Below, piece by piece: positions 23,301 through 35,434 of a DNA stretch of 64,000 nucleotides (positions are counted from its first letter, which is position 1; each line of letters opens with the position of its first letter). The translations under genes were made by a program, and so were the position numbers. The notes below the pieces were generated by a model. It saw only the letters and a list, made by a program, of their open reading frames with translations, was not told the origin of the DNA and made no database searches. Origin of the DNA: Sipunculus nudus (lineage: Eukaryota > Annelida > Sipuncula > Golfingiida > Sipunculidae); contig CM049316.1 of NCBI GenBank assembly GCA_026874595.1, forward strand, positions 31,355,339 through 31,419,338. The letters are read 5' to 3'.

Positions 23301-25621
23301 GACCCATAGGGAGATAGACGGGTCCTCTGACTGCACAGCATTCCCGGTTAGTGAACATTAATATCAAAAGTAAGGGCAATATCGTTCAATCAAAACAGAA
23401 ATGTATAATTCTGCTTCTTGAAAAAAAATCATTTATTTATTCCTGGGACCCATTTTCTAATTTTCACAGAATTTACCTACAGTGTTTCACCATTTCTGAC
23501 GTTATAAGAGCCCCGCGAAGTCTAAAAATACATTATTGTCTTCAGAAAATGGTGTCAAAAAGCAATTATGAAGGCATAATCCCTTTGCTTACACTTTGCT
23601 TATGCTTTGCTTATTCTTTGCTTACGGCAAAATCACAACGGAAATGGAGCATTTTCCTAAAAATAAACACTGATATGACCCATAGGGAGATTGACGGGTC
23701 CTCTGGCTGCACAGCGTTCTCGGTTAGTGAACATTAATATCAAAAGTAAGGGCAATATCGTTCAATCAAAACCAGAATTGTATATTTCAGCTATTTTTAT
23801 AAAAGTCATTTATTGATTCCTGGGACCTATTTTCTAATTTTAAAAGAATTTACCTACAGTGTTTCACCATTTTCGAAGTTATTAGAGCCCCGCAGAGTCT
23901 AAAAATACATTATTGTCTTCAGAAAATGGTGCCAAAAAGCAATTATGAAGGCATAATCCCTTTGCTTAGACTTTGCTTATGCTTTGCTTATTCTTTGCTT
24001 ACGGCAAAATCACAACAGAAATGCAGCATTTTCCTAAAAATACACACTGATATGACCCATAGGGAGACAGACGGGTTCCCTGGCTACACAGCAGTCCCGG
24101 TTAGTGAACATTAATATCAAAAATAAGGGCAATATCGTTCAATCAAAACCGCAAGTGTATATTTCAGCTATTTTTATAAAAGTCATTTATTGGTTTCTTG
24201 GACCCATTTTCCAATTTTAACACAATTTACCTACAGTGTTTTACCATTTCTGACATTATTAGACCCCCGTAAAGTCCAAAAATACATTATTTCTTCAGAA
24301 AATGGTGCCAAAAAGCAATTATGAAGGCATAATCCCTTTGCTTACCCTTTGCTTATGCTTTGCTTATTCTTTGCTTATGGCAAAATCACAAGAGAAATGC
24401 AGCAATTCCCTAAAAATACACACCAATATGACCCATAGGGAGACAGACGGGTCCCCTGGCTACACAGCAGTCCCAGTTAGTGAACATTAATATCAAAAAT
24501 AAGGACAAAATCGTTCAATCAAAACCGCAAATGTATATTTCAGCTATTTTTATAAAAGTCATTTATTGATTTCTTGGACCCATTTTTCAATTTTAACACA
24601 ATTTACCTATAGTTTTTTACCATTTCTGACATTATTAGACCCCCGCGAAGTCTAAAAATACATTATTTCTTCAGAAAATGGTGCCAAAAAGCAATTATGA
24701 AGGCATAATCCCTTTGCTTACCCTTTGCTTATGCTTTGCTTATTCTTTGCTTACGGCAAAATCACAACGGAAATGGAGCATTTTCCTAAAAATAAACACT
24801 GATATGACCCATAGGGAGATAGACGGGGACTCTGACTGCACAGCAGTCCCGGTTAGTGAACATTAATATCAAAAGTAAGGGCAATATCGTTCAATCAAAA
24901 CCAGAAATGTATAATTCTGCTACTTTAAAAAAGTCATTTATTGATTCCTGGGACCTATTTTCTAATTTTAACCAAATTTACCTATAGTTTTTTACCATTT
25001 CTGACATTATTAGACCCCCGCGAAGTCTAAAAATACATTATTTCTTCAGAAAATGGTGCCAAAAGCAATTATGAAGGCATAATCCCTTTGCTTACCCTTT
25101 GCTTATGCTTTGCTTATTCTTTGCTTACGGCAAAATCTCAACAGAAATGCAGCATTTTCCTAAAAATACACACTGATATGACCCATAGGGAAACAGACGT
25201 GTCCCCTGGCTACACAGCAGTCCCGGTTAGTGAACATTAATATCAAAAATAAGGGCAATATCGTTCAATCAAAACCACAAATGTATATTTCAGATATTTT
25301 TATAAAAGTTATTTATTGATTTCTTGGACCCATTTTTCAATTTTAACACAATTTACGTAGAGTCTTTTACCATTTCTGACATTATTACACCCCCGTAAAG
25401 TCCAAAAAAACATTATTTCTTCAGAAAATGGTGCCAAAAAGCAATTATGAAAGCATAATCCCTTTGCTTACCCTTTGCTTTTGCTTTGCTTATTCTTTGA
25501 TTACAGCAAAATCGTAACGGAAATGGAGCATTTTCCTAAAAATAAACACTGATATGACCCATAGGGAGATAGACGGGTACTCTGACTGCACAGCAGTCCC
25601 GGTTAGTGAACATTAATATCA

Positions 25622-25785
25622 ATCCCTTTGCTTACCATTTGCTTATGCTGTGCTTATTCTTTGCTTACGGCAAAATCACAACAGAAATGCAGCATTTTCC
25701 TAAAAATACACACTAATATGACCCATAGGGAGACAGACGGGTCCCCTGGCTACACAGCAGTCCGGGTTGGTGAACATTAATATCA
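25622..25785 (+). repeat. Truncated 164-bp monomer (7 of 16)
   Basis: Same joint; reads TTACGGC where most truncated copies read TTATGGC, and is followed by ATCAAAATTAAGGGC. Confidence 0.92.
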
Positions 25786-25968
25786 AAATTAAGGGCAATA
25801 TCGTTCAATCAAAACCGCAAATGTATATTTCAGCTATTTTTATAAAAGTCATTTATTGATTTCTTGGACCCATTTTTCAATTTTAACACAATTTACCTAC
25901 AGTGTTTTACTATTTCTGACATTATTAGACCCCCGCGAAGTCTAAAAATACATTATTGTCTTCAGAAA

Positions 25969-26174
25969 AAGGTGCCAAAAGCAATTATGAAGGCATAATC
26001 CCTTTGCTTACACTTTGCTTATGCTTTGCTTATTCTTTGCATACGGCAAAATCACAACAGAAATGCAGCATTTTCCTAAAAATACACACTGATATGACCC
26101 ATAGGGAGACAGACGGGTTCCCTGGCTACACAGCAGTCCCCGTAAAGTCCAAAAATACATTATTTCTTCAGAAA
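25969..26174 (+). repeat. 206-bp monomer with a ~170-bp internal deletion
   Basis: The CAGCAGTCCC that normally runs into GGTTAGTGAAC is joined directly to CGTAAAGTCC, which normally lies ~170 bp further on. AGTCCC/GACCCCC similarity at the joint suggests a deletion at short homology. The joint is in frame and yields the 135-codon frame 25,956-26,363, which I regard as incidental. The same joint is at ~55,405 and ~62,275, and also inside the rearranged pieces at ~28,495, ~28,718, ~58,135 and ~58,358. Confidence 0.88.
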
Positions 26175-27589
26175 ATGGTGCCAAAAAGCAATTATGAAGG
26201 CATAATCCCTTTGCTTACCTTTTGCTTATGCTTTGCTTATTCTTTGCTTACGGCAAAATCACAACGGAAATGGAGCATTTTCCTAAAAATAAACACTGCT
26301 ATGACCCATAGGGAGATAGACGGGGACTCTGACTGCACAGCATTCCCGGTTAGTGAACATTAATATCAAAAGTAAGGGCAATATCGTTCAATCAAAACCA
26401 GAAATGTATATTTCAGCTATTTTTATAAAAGTCATTTATTGATTCCTGGGACCTATTTTCTAATTTTAAAAGAATTTACCTACAGTGTTTCACCATTTCT
26501 GACGTTATAAGAGCCCCGCAAAGTCTAAAAATACATTATTGTCTTCAGAAAATGGTGCCAAAAAGCAATTATGAAGGCATAATCCCTTTGCTTAGACTTT
26601 GCTTATGCTTTGCTTATTCTTTGCTTACGGCAAAATCACAACAGAAATGCAGCATTTTCCTAAAAATACACACTGATATGACCCATAGGGAGACAGACGG
26701 GTTCCCTGGCTACACAGCAGTCCCGGTTAGTGAACATTAATATAAAAAATAAGGGCAATATCGTTCAATCAAAACCGCAAGTGTATATTTCAGCTATTTT
26801 TATAAAAGTCATTTATTGGTTTTTTGGACCCATTTTCCAATTTTAACACAATTTACCTATAGTTTTTTACCATTTCTGACATTATTACACCCCCGCGAAG
26901 TCTAAAAATACATTATTTCTTCAATAAATGGTGCCAAAAAGCAATTATGAAGGCATAATCCCTTTGCTTACCCTTTGCTTATGCTTTGCTTATTCTTTGC
27001 TTACGGCAAAATCACAACGGAAATGGAGCATTTTCCTAAAAATAAACACTGATATGACCCATAGGGAGATAGACGGGTCCCCTGGCTACACAGCAGTCCG
27101 GGTTGGTGAACATTAATATCAAAAGTAAGGGCAATATCGTTCAATCAAAACCAGAAATGTATAATTCTGCTACTTTAAAAAAGTCATTTATTGATTCCTG
27201 GAACTTATTTTCTAATTTTAACACAATTTACCTATAGTTTTTTACCATTTCTGACATTATTAGACCCCCGTGAAGTCTAAAAATACATTATTTCTTCAGA
27301 AAATGATGCCAAAAAGCAATTATGAAGGCATAATCCCTTTGCTTACACTTTGCTTATGCTTTGCTTATTCTTTGCTTACGGCAAAATCACAACGGAAATG
27401 GAGCATTTTCCTAAAAATAAACACTGATATGACCCATAGGGAGATAGACGGGTCCTCTGGCTGCACAGCGTTCCCGGTTAGTGAACATTAATATCAAAAG
27501 TAAGGGCAATATCGTTCAATCAAAACCAGAAATGTATATTTCAGCTATTTTTATAAAAGTCATTTATTGATTTCTTGGACCCATTTTTC

Positions 27590-27971
27590 AATTTTAACAC
27601 AATTTACCTATAGTTTTTTACCATTTCTGACATTATTAGACCCCCGCGAAGTCTAAAAATACATTATTTCTTCAATAAATGGTGCCAAAAAGCAATTATG
27701 AAGGCATAATCCCTTTGCTTACAGCCAGAGGACACGTCTATCTCCCTATGGGTCATATCAGTGTTTATTTTTAGGAAAATGCTCCATTTCCGTTGTGATT
27801 TTGCCGTAAGCAAAGAATAAGCAAAGCATAAGCAAAGTGTAAGCAAAGGGATTATGCCTTCATAATTGCTTTTTGGCACCATTTTCTGAAGAAATAATGT
27901 GTTTTTAGACTTCGCGGGGGTGTAATAATGTCAGAAATGGTAAAAAACTATAGGTAAATTGTGTTAAAATT
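27590..27971. repeat. Large inverted repeat around the left inversion joint
   Basis: Forward bases ~27,590-27,722 are nearly the reverse complement of ~27,839-27,971, with ~116 bp between the arms. The inner 62 bp (27,661-27,722 against 27,839-27,900) differ at few positions, including AATAAATGG against GAAAATGG and one C/T in the terminal dyad region. The arms pair less well beyond the CCATTTTTC/CCTATTTTC difference. Such a structure can form a cruciform or hairpin and may be fragile; that is inference. An equivalent lies at ~56,854-57,235. Confidence 0.8.
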
Positions 27972-28442
27972 AGAAAATAGGTCCCAGGAATCAATAAATG
28001 ACTTTTTTAAAGTAGCAGAATTATACATTTCTGGTTTTGATTGAACGATATTGCCCTTACTTTTGATATTAATGTTCACTAACCGGGACTGCTGTGCAGT
28101 CAGAGTCCCCGTCTATCTCCCTATGGGTCATATCAGTGTTTATTTTTAGGAAAATGCTCCATTTCTGTTGTGATTTTGCCGTAAGCAAAGAATAAGCAAA
28201 GCATAAGCAAAGGGTAAGCAAAGGGATTATGCCTTCATAATTGCTTTTTGGCACCATTTTCTGAAGAAATAATGTATTTTTAGACTTCGCGGGGGTCTAA
28301 TAATGTCAGAAATGGTAAAAAACTATAGGTAAATTGTGTTAAAATTGAAAAATGGGTCCAAGAATTCAATAAATTACTTTTATAAAAATAGCTGAAATAT
28401 ACATTTGCGGTTTTGATTGAACGATATTGTCCTTATTTTTGA
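27723..28442 (-). repeat. Inverted satellite segment, copy 1 (720 bp)
   Basis: After GCTTAC at 27,722 the sequence continues as the reverse complement of the monomer (AGCCAGAGGAC..., TAAGCAAAG repeats at ~27,800-27,850). It stays inverted through TTATTTTTGA at 28,442, then returns to forward with CCCATATGACCCATAGG. It holds nearly two minus-strand monomers with anchors at 27,882 and 28,257. The left joint sits next to the 11-bp repeats. The right joint shares GA with the forward sequence. The same joints occur in copy 2 (56,987-58,082). Confidence 0.93.
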
Positions 28443-28788
28443 CCCATATGACCCATAGGGAGACAGACGGGTTCCCTGGCTACACAGCAGTCCCCGTAAA
28501 GTCCAAAAATACATTATTTCTTCAGAAAATGGTGCCAAAAAGCAATTATGAAGGCATAATCCCTAAAATTGAAAAATGGGTCCAAGAAATCAATAAATGA
28601 CTTTTATAAAAATAGCTGAAATATACATTTGCGGTTTTGATTGAACGATATTGTCCTTATTTTTGACCCATATGACCCATAGGGAGACAGACGGGTTCCC
28701 TGTCTACACAGCAGTCCCCGTAAAGTCCAAAAATACATTATTTCTTCAGAAAATGGTGCCAAAAAGCAATTATGAAGACATAATCCCT
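28341..28788. repeat. 224-bp tandem duplication crossing the inversion edge
   Basis: 28,341-28,564 and 28,565-28,788 are two copies of one unit. Each begins with ~100 bp of minus-strand satellite (AAAATTGAAAAATGGGTCC... to TTATTTTTGA), then switches to ~120 bp of plus-strand satellite ending ATAATCCCT, including the CAGTCCCCGTAAAGTCC joint. The copies differ at several sites (AATTCAATAAATTAC against AAATCAATAAATGAC; CTGGC against CTGTC; AGGC against AGAC). The duplication followed the inversion, as it contains the joint. The same structure is at 57,981-58,428. Confidence 0.92.
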
Positions 28789-31700
28789 TTGCTTACCCTT
28801 TGCTTATGCTTTGCTTATTCCTTGCTTACGGCAAAATCACAACGGAAATGGAGCATTTTCCTAAAAATAAACACTGATATGACCCATAGGGAGATAGACG
28901 GGTCCCCTGGCTACACAGCAGTCCGGGTTGGTGAACATTAATATCAAAATTAAGGGCAATATCGTTCAATCAAAACCAGAAATGTATATTTCAGCTATTT
29001 TTATAAAAGTCATTTATTGATTCCTGGGACCTATTTTCTAATTTTAAAAGAATTTACCTACAGTGTTTCACCATTTCTGACGTTATTAGAGCCCCGCAAA
29101 GTCTAAAAATACATTATTGTCTTCAGAAAATGGTGCCAAAAAGCAATTATGAAGGCATAATCCCTTTGCTTACACTTTGCTTATGCTTTGCTTATTCTTT
29201 GCTTACGGCAAAATCACAACGGAAATGGAGCATTTTCCTAAAAATAAACACTGATATGACCCATAGGGAGATAGACGGGTCCTCTGGCTGCACAGCGTTC
29301 CTGGTTAGTGAACATTAATATCAAAAGTAAGGGCAATATCGTTCAATTAAAACCAGAAATGTATATTTCAGCTATTTTTATAAAAGTCATTTATTGATTT
29401 CTTGGACCCATTTTTCAATTTTAACACAATTTTCCTATAGTTTTTTACCATTTCTGACATTATTAGACCCCCGCGAAGTCTAAAAATACATTATTTCTTC
29501 AGAAAATGGTGCCAAAAAGCAATTATGAAGGCATAATCCCTTTGCTTACCCTTTGCTTATGCTTTGCTTATTCTTTGCTTACGGCAAAATCACAACAGAA
29601 ATGGAGCATTTTCCTAAAAATAAACACTGATATGACCCATAGGGAGATAGACGGGGACTCTGACTGCACAGCAGTCCCGGTTAGTGAACATTAATATCAA
29701 AAGTAAGGGCAATATCGTTCAATCAAAACCAGATATGTATATTTCAGCTATTTTTATAAAAGTCATTTATTGATTTCTTGGACCCATTTTTCAATTTTAA
29801 CACAATTTACCTATAGTTTTTTATCATTTCTGACATTATTAGACCCCCGCGAAGTCTAAAAATACATTATTTCTTCAGAAAATGGTGCCAAAAGCAATTA
29901 TGATGGCATAATCCCTTTGCTTACCCTTTGCTTATGCTTTGCTTATTCTTTGCTTACGGCAAAATCACAGCGGAAATGGAGCATTTTCCTAAAAATAAAC
30001 ACTGATATGACAGATAGGGAGACAGACGGGTTCCCTGGCTACACAGCAGTCCCGGTTAGTGAACATTAATGTCAAAAGTAAGGGCAATATCCTTTAATCA
30101 AAACCACAAATGTATAATTCTGCTTCTTTAAAAAAGTCATTAATTGATTCCTGGGACCCATTTTCTAATTTTAACAGAATTTAAATACAGTGTTTCACCA
30201 TTTCTGACATTATTAGACCCCCGCAAAGTCTAAAAATACATTATTTCTTCATAAAATGGTGCCAAAAAGCAATTATGAAGGCATATTCCCTTTGCTTACC
30301 CTTTGCTTATGCTTTGCTTATTCTTTGCTTACGGCAAAATCACAACGGAAATGGAGCATTTTCCTAAAAATAAACACTGATATGACCCATAGGGAGATAG
30401 ACGGGGACTCTGACTGCACAGCATTCCCGGTTAGTGAACATTAATATCAAAAGTAAGGGCAATATCGTTCAATCAAAACCAGAAATGTATAATTCTGCTT
30501 CTTGAAAAAAAATCATTTATTTATTCCTGGGACCCATTTTCTAATTTTCACAGAATTTACCTAAAGTGTTTCACCATTTCTGACGTTATTAGAGCCCCGC
30601 AAAGTCTAAAAATACATTATTGTCTTCAGAAAATGGTGCCAAAAAGCAATAATGAAGGCATAATCCCTTAGCTTACACTTTTCTTATGCTTTGCTTATTC
30701 TTTGCTTACGGCAAAATCACAACGGAAATGGAGCATTTTCCTAAAAATAAACACTGATATGACCCATAGGGAGATTGACGGGTCCTCTGGCTGCACAGCG
30801 TTCTCGGTTAGTGAACATTAATATCAAAAGTAAGGGCAATATCGTTCAATCAAAACCAGAAATGTATATTTCAGCTATTTCTATAAAAGTCATTTATTGA
30901 TTCCTGGGACCTATTTTCTAATTTTAAAAGAATTTACCTACAATGTTTCACCATTTCTGACGTTATTAGAGCCCCGCAAAGTCTAAAAATACATTATTGT
31001 CTTCAGAAAATGGTGCCAAAAAGCAATTATGAAGGCATAATCCCTTTGCTTAGACTTTGCTTATGCTTTGCTTATTCTTTGCTTACGGCAAAATCACAAC
31101 AGAAATGCAGCATTTTTCTAAAAATACACACTGATATGACGCATAGGGAGACAGACGGGTTCCCTGGCTACACAGCAGTCCCGGTTAGTGAACATTAATA
31201 TCAAAAATAAGGGCAATATCGTTTAATCAAAACCGCAAATGTATATTTCAGCTATTTTTATAAAAGTCATTTATTGGTTTCTTGGACCCATTTTCCAATT
31301 TTAACACAATTTACCTACAGTGTTTTACCATTTCTGACATTATTAGACCCCCGTAAAGTCTAAAAATACATTATTTCTTCAGAAAATGGTGCCAAAAAGC
31401 AATTATGAAGGCATAATCCCTTTGCTTACCCTTTGCTTATGCTTTGCTTATTCTTTGCTTACGGCAAAATCACAACAGAAATGGAGCATTTTCCTAAAAA
31501 TAAACACTGATATGACCCATAGGGAGATAGACGGGGACTCTGACTGCACAGCAGTCCCGGTTAGTGAACATTAATATCAAAAGTAAGGGCAATATCGTTC
31601 AATCAAAACCAGATATGTATATTTCAGCTATTTTTATAAAAGTCATTTATTGATTTCTTGGACCCATTTTTCAATTTTAACACAATTTACCTATAGTTTT

Positions 31701-32481
31701 TTATCATTTCTGACATTATTAGACCCCCGCGAAGTCTAAAAATACATTATTTCTTCAGAAAATGGTGCCAAAAGCAATTATGAAGGCATAATCCCTTTGC
31801 TTACCCTTTGCTTATGCTTTGCTTATTCTTTGCTTATGGCAAAATCACAACAGAAATGCAGCAATTCCCTAAAAATACACACTAATATGACCCATAGGAA
31901 GACAGACGGGTCCCCTGGCTAAACAGCAGTCCCGGTTAGTGAACATTAATATAAAAAATAAGGGCAATATCGTTCAATCAAAACCGCAAATGTATATTTC
32001 AGCTATTTTTATAAAAGTCATTTATTGATTTCTTGGACCCATTTTTCAATTTTAACACAATTTACCTACAGTGTTTTACTATTTCTGACATTATTAGACC
32101 ACCGCTAAGTCTAAAAATACATTATTGTCTTCAGAAAATATTGTCAAAAAGCAATTATGAAGGCATAATCCCTTTGCTTACACTTTGCTTATGCTTTGCA
32201 TTCTTTGCTTACGGCAAAATCACAACGGAAATGGAGCATTTTCCTAAAAATAAACACTGATATGACCCATAGGGAGATAGACGGGGACTCTGACTGCACA
32301 GCATTCCCGGTTAGTGAACATTAATATCAAAAGTAAGGGCAATATCGTTCAATCAAAACCAGAAATGTATAATTCTGCTTCTTGAAAAAAAATAATTTAT
32401 TTATTCCTGGGACCCATTTTCTAATTTTCACAGAATTTACCTACAGTGTTTCACCATTTCTGACGTTATTAGAGCCCCGCA
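28789..32481 (+). repeat. Forward monomers with a patchy 1,880-bp period
   Basis: Anchors are 29130, 29506, 29882, 30256, 30633, 31010, 31386, 31762 and 32138. Monomers 29506 and 31386, and the shared AGATATGTAT after each, are 1,880 bp (five monomers) apart; 30633/32513 and 31010/32890 keep the same distance. Between these matches, 29,950-30,250 and 31,830-32,130 are of different types, so the period is interrupted. Monomer 32138 has lost the ATG (ATATTG) and two bases in the 11-mer run (GCTTTGCATTC). The part up to ~29,950 recurs at offset 29,640. Confidence 0.82.
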
Positions 32482-34967
32482 AAGTCTAAAAATACATTAT
32501 TGTCTTCAGAAAATGGTGCCAAAAAGCAATAATGAAGGCATAATCCCTTTGCTTACACTTTGCTTATGCTTTGCTTATTCTTTGCTTACGGCAAAATCAC
32601 AACGGAAATGGAGCATTTTCCTAAAAATAAACACTGATATGACCCATAGGGAGATTGACGGGTCCTCTGGCTGCACAGCGTTCTCGGTTAGTGAACATTA
32701 ATATCAAAAGTAAGGGCAATATCGTTCAATCAAAACCAGAAATGTATATTTCAGGTATTTTTATAAAAGTCATTTATTGATTCCTGGGACCTATTTTCTA
32801 ATTTTAAAAGAATTTACCTACAATGTTTCACAATTTCTGACGTTATTAGAGCCCCGCAAAGTCTAAAAATACATTATTGTCTTCAGAAAATGGTGCCAAA
32901 AAGCAATTATGAAGCCATAATCCCTTTGCTTAGACTTTGCTTATGCTTTGCTTATTCTTTGCTTACGGCAAAATCACAACAGAAAAGCAGCATTTTTCTA
33001 AAAATACACACTGATATGACCCATAGGGAGACAGACGGGTTCCCTGGCTACACAGCAGTCCCGGTTAGTGAACATTAATATCAAAAATAAGGGCAATATC
33101 GTTTAATCAAAACCGCAAATGTATATTTCAGCTATTTTTTATAAAAGTCATTTATTGGTTTCTTGGACCCATTTTCCAATTTTAACACAATTTACCTACA
33201 GTGTTTTACCATTTCTGACATTATTAGACCCCCGTAAAGTCCAAAAATACATTATTTCTTCAGAAAATGGTGCCAAAAAGCAATTATGAAGGCATAATCC
33301 CTTTGCTTACCATTTGCTAATGCTTTGCTTATTCTTTGCTTATGGCAAAATCACAACAGAAATGCAGCAATTCCCTAAAAATACACACTAATATGACCCA
33401 TAGGAAGACAGACGGGTCCCCTGGCTACACAGCAGTCCCGGTTAGTGAACATTAATATCAAAAATAAGGGCAATATCGTTCAATCAAAACCGCAAATGTA
33501 TATTTCAGCTATTTTTATAAAAGTCATTTATTGATTTCTTGGACCCATTTTTCAATTTTAACACAATTTACCTACAGTGTTTTACTATTTCTGACATTAT
33601 TAGACCACCGCTAAGTCTAAAAATACATTATTGTCTTCAGAAAATGGTGTCAAAAAGCAATTATGAAGGCATAATCCCTTTGCTTACACTTTGCTTATGC
33701 TTTGCTTATTCTTTGCTTACGGCAAAATCACAACGGAAATGGAGCATTTTCCTAAAAATAAACACTGATATGACCCATAGGGAGATAGACGGGTCCTCTG
33801 GCTGCAGAGCGTTCCCGGTTAGTGAACATTAATATCAAAAGTATGGGCAATATCGTTCAATCAAAACCAGAAATGTATATTTCAGCTATTTTTATAAAAG
33901 TCATTTATTGATTTCTTGGACCCATTTTTCAATTTTAACACAATTTACCTACAGTGTTTTACTATTTCTGACATTATTAGACCCCCGCGAAGTCTAAAAA
34001 TACATTATTGTCTTCAGAAAATGGTGCCAAAAAGCAATTATGAAGGCATAATCCCTATGCTTACACTTTGCTTATGCTTTGCTTATTCTTTGCTTACGGC
34101 AAAATCACAACGGAAATGCAGCATTTTCCTAAAAGTACACACTGATATGACCCATAGGGAGATAGACGGGTCCTCTGGCTGCAGAGCGTTCCCGGTTAGT
34201 GAACATTAATATCAAAAGTATGGGCAATATCGTTCAATCAAAACCAGAAATGTATATTTCAGCTATTTTTATAAAAGTCATTTATTGATTTCTTGGACCC
34301 ATTTTTCAATTTTAACACAATTTACCTACAGTGTTTTACTATTTCTGACATTATTAGACCCCCGCGAAGTCTAAAAATACATTATTGTATTCAGAAAATG
34401 GTGCCAAAAAGCAATTATGAAGGCATAATCCCTTTGCTTACACTTTGCTTATGCTTTGCTTATTCTTTGCTTACGGCAAAATCACAACAGAAATGCAGCA
34501 TTTTCCTAAAAGTACACACTGATATGACCCATAGGGAGACAGACGGGTTCCCTGGCTACACAGCTGTCCCGGTTAGTGAACATTAATATCAAAAATAAGG
34601 GCAATATCGTTCAATCAAAACCGCAAATGTATATTTCAGCTATTTTTATAAAAGTCATTTATTGGTTTCTTGGACCCATTTTCCAATTTTAACACAATTT
34701 ACCTACAGTGTTTTACCATTTCTGACATTATTAGACCCCCGTAAAGTCCAAAAATACATTATTTCTTCAGAAAATGGTGCCAAAAAGCAATTATGAAGGC
34801 ATAATCCCTTTGCTTACCCTTTGCTTATGCTTTGCTTATTCTTTGCTTATGGCAAAATCACAACAGAAATGCAGCATTTTCCTAAAAATAAACACTGATA
34901 TGACCCATAGGAAGATAGACGGGTACTCTAACTGCACAGCAGTCCCGGTTAGTGAACATTAATATCA

Positions 34968-35131
34968 ATCCCTTTGCTTACCATTTGCTTATGCTGTGCT
35001 TATTCTTTGCTTATGGCAAAATCACAACAGAAATGCAGCATTTTCCTAAAAATACACACTAATATGACCCATAGGGAGACAGACGGGTCCCCTGGCTACA
35101 CAGCAGTCCCGGTTAGGGAACAATAATATAA
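34968..35131 (+). repeat. Truncated 164-bp monomer (8 of 16)
   Basis: Same joint; 3,994-bp HOR region 2, first copy. Confidence 0.92.
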
Positions 35132-35214
35132 AAAATAAGGGCAATATCGTTCAATCAAAACCGCAAATGTATATTTCAGCTATTTTTATAAAAGTCATTT
35201 ATTGGTTTCTTGGA

Positions 35215-35434
35215 CCCCTTGGACGTTATTAGAGCCCCTTGGACGTTATTAGAGCCCCGCAAAGTCTAAAAATACATTATTGTCTTCAGAAAATGGTGCC
35301 AAAAAGCAATTATGAAGGCATAATCCCTTTGCTTAGACTTTGCTTATGTTTAAAAATACATTATTGTCTTCAGAAAATGGTGCCAAAAAGCAATTATGAA
35401 GGCATAATCCCTTTGCTTAGACTTTGCTTATGCT
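35215..35434 (+). repeat. 20-bp doublet and 84-bp duplication, third copy
   Basis: Doublet at 35,215-35,254; 84-bp duplication at 35,267-35,350 and 35,351-35,434. Same sequence and register as at 9,661-9,880. Confidence 0.9.

Larger units (their letters stand above)
16209..25565 (+). repeat. Block A copy 2
   Basis: Matches 1-9,357 at an offset of 16,208. Anchors are 16451, 16826, 17203, 17577, 17953, 18328, 18706, 19245, 19619, 19996, 20537, 20914, 21290, 21667, 22043, 22418, 22796, 23171, 23549, 23926, 24302, 24678, 25053 and 25428; truncated monomers start at 18,899 and 20,190. Base 16,209 aligns with the first base of the window, so the real duplication may extend further left. Parts of this block also recur at 43.1-48.9 kb (offset 26,306) and, from ~24,060 on, at 53.3 kb (offset 29,263). 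Confidence 0.93.
25566..27722 (+). repeat. Forward monomers between block A copy 2 and the inversion
   Basis: Anchors are 25969 (AAGGTG instead of ATGGTG), 26175, 26552, 26928, 27303 and 27679, with a truncated monomer at 25,622-25,785. The pair 25969/26175 is only 206 bp apart. Monomers 26928 and 27679 share the rare TTCAATAAATGG before the anchor. The last monomer stops after CCCTTTGCTTAC at 27,722, where the orientation flips. The block recurs at offset 29,264, ending at 56,986. Confidence 0.88.

Noticed and set aside
1-25565. Calling the 16.2-kb duplication an assembly artefact
   Set aside because: The two copies carry scattered private base differences and different right-hand flanks, which argues for real copies, although only spanning reads can settle it.
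25956-26363. 135-codon open frame (also at 55,220 and 62,093) as a real gene
   Set aside because: It arises from the 206-bp deleted monomer, whose joint happens to keep frame between two monomers. It has no feature beyond the monomer sequence.
27664-28257. Minus-strand genes at 27.7-28.3 kb and 56.9-57.9 kb
   Set aside because: These are the ordinary monomer frames within the inverted segments, not separate coding sequences.
27723-28788. Transposon insertion at the inversion island
   Set aside because: All bases there are satellite in one orientation or the other. There are no terminal repeats, target-site duplications or transposase sequence.
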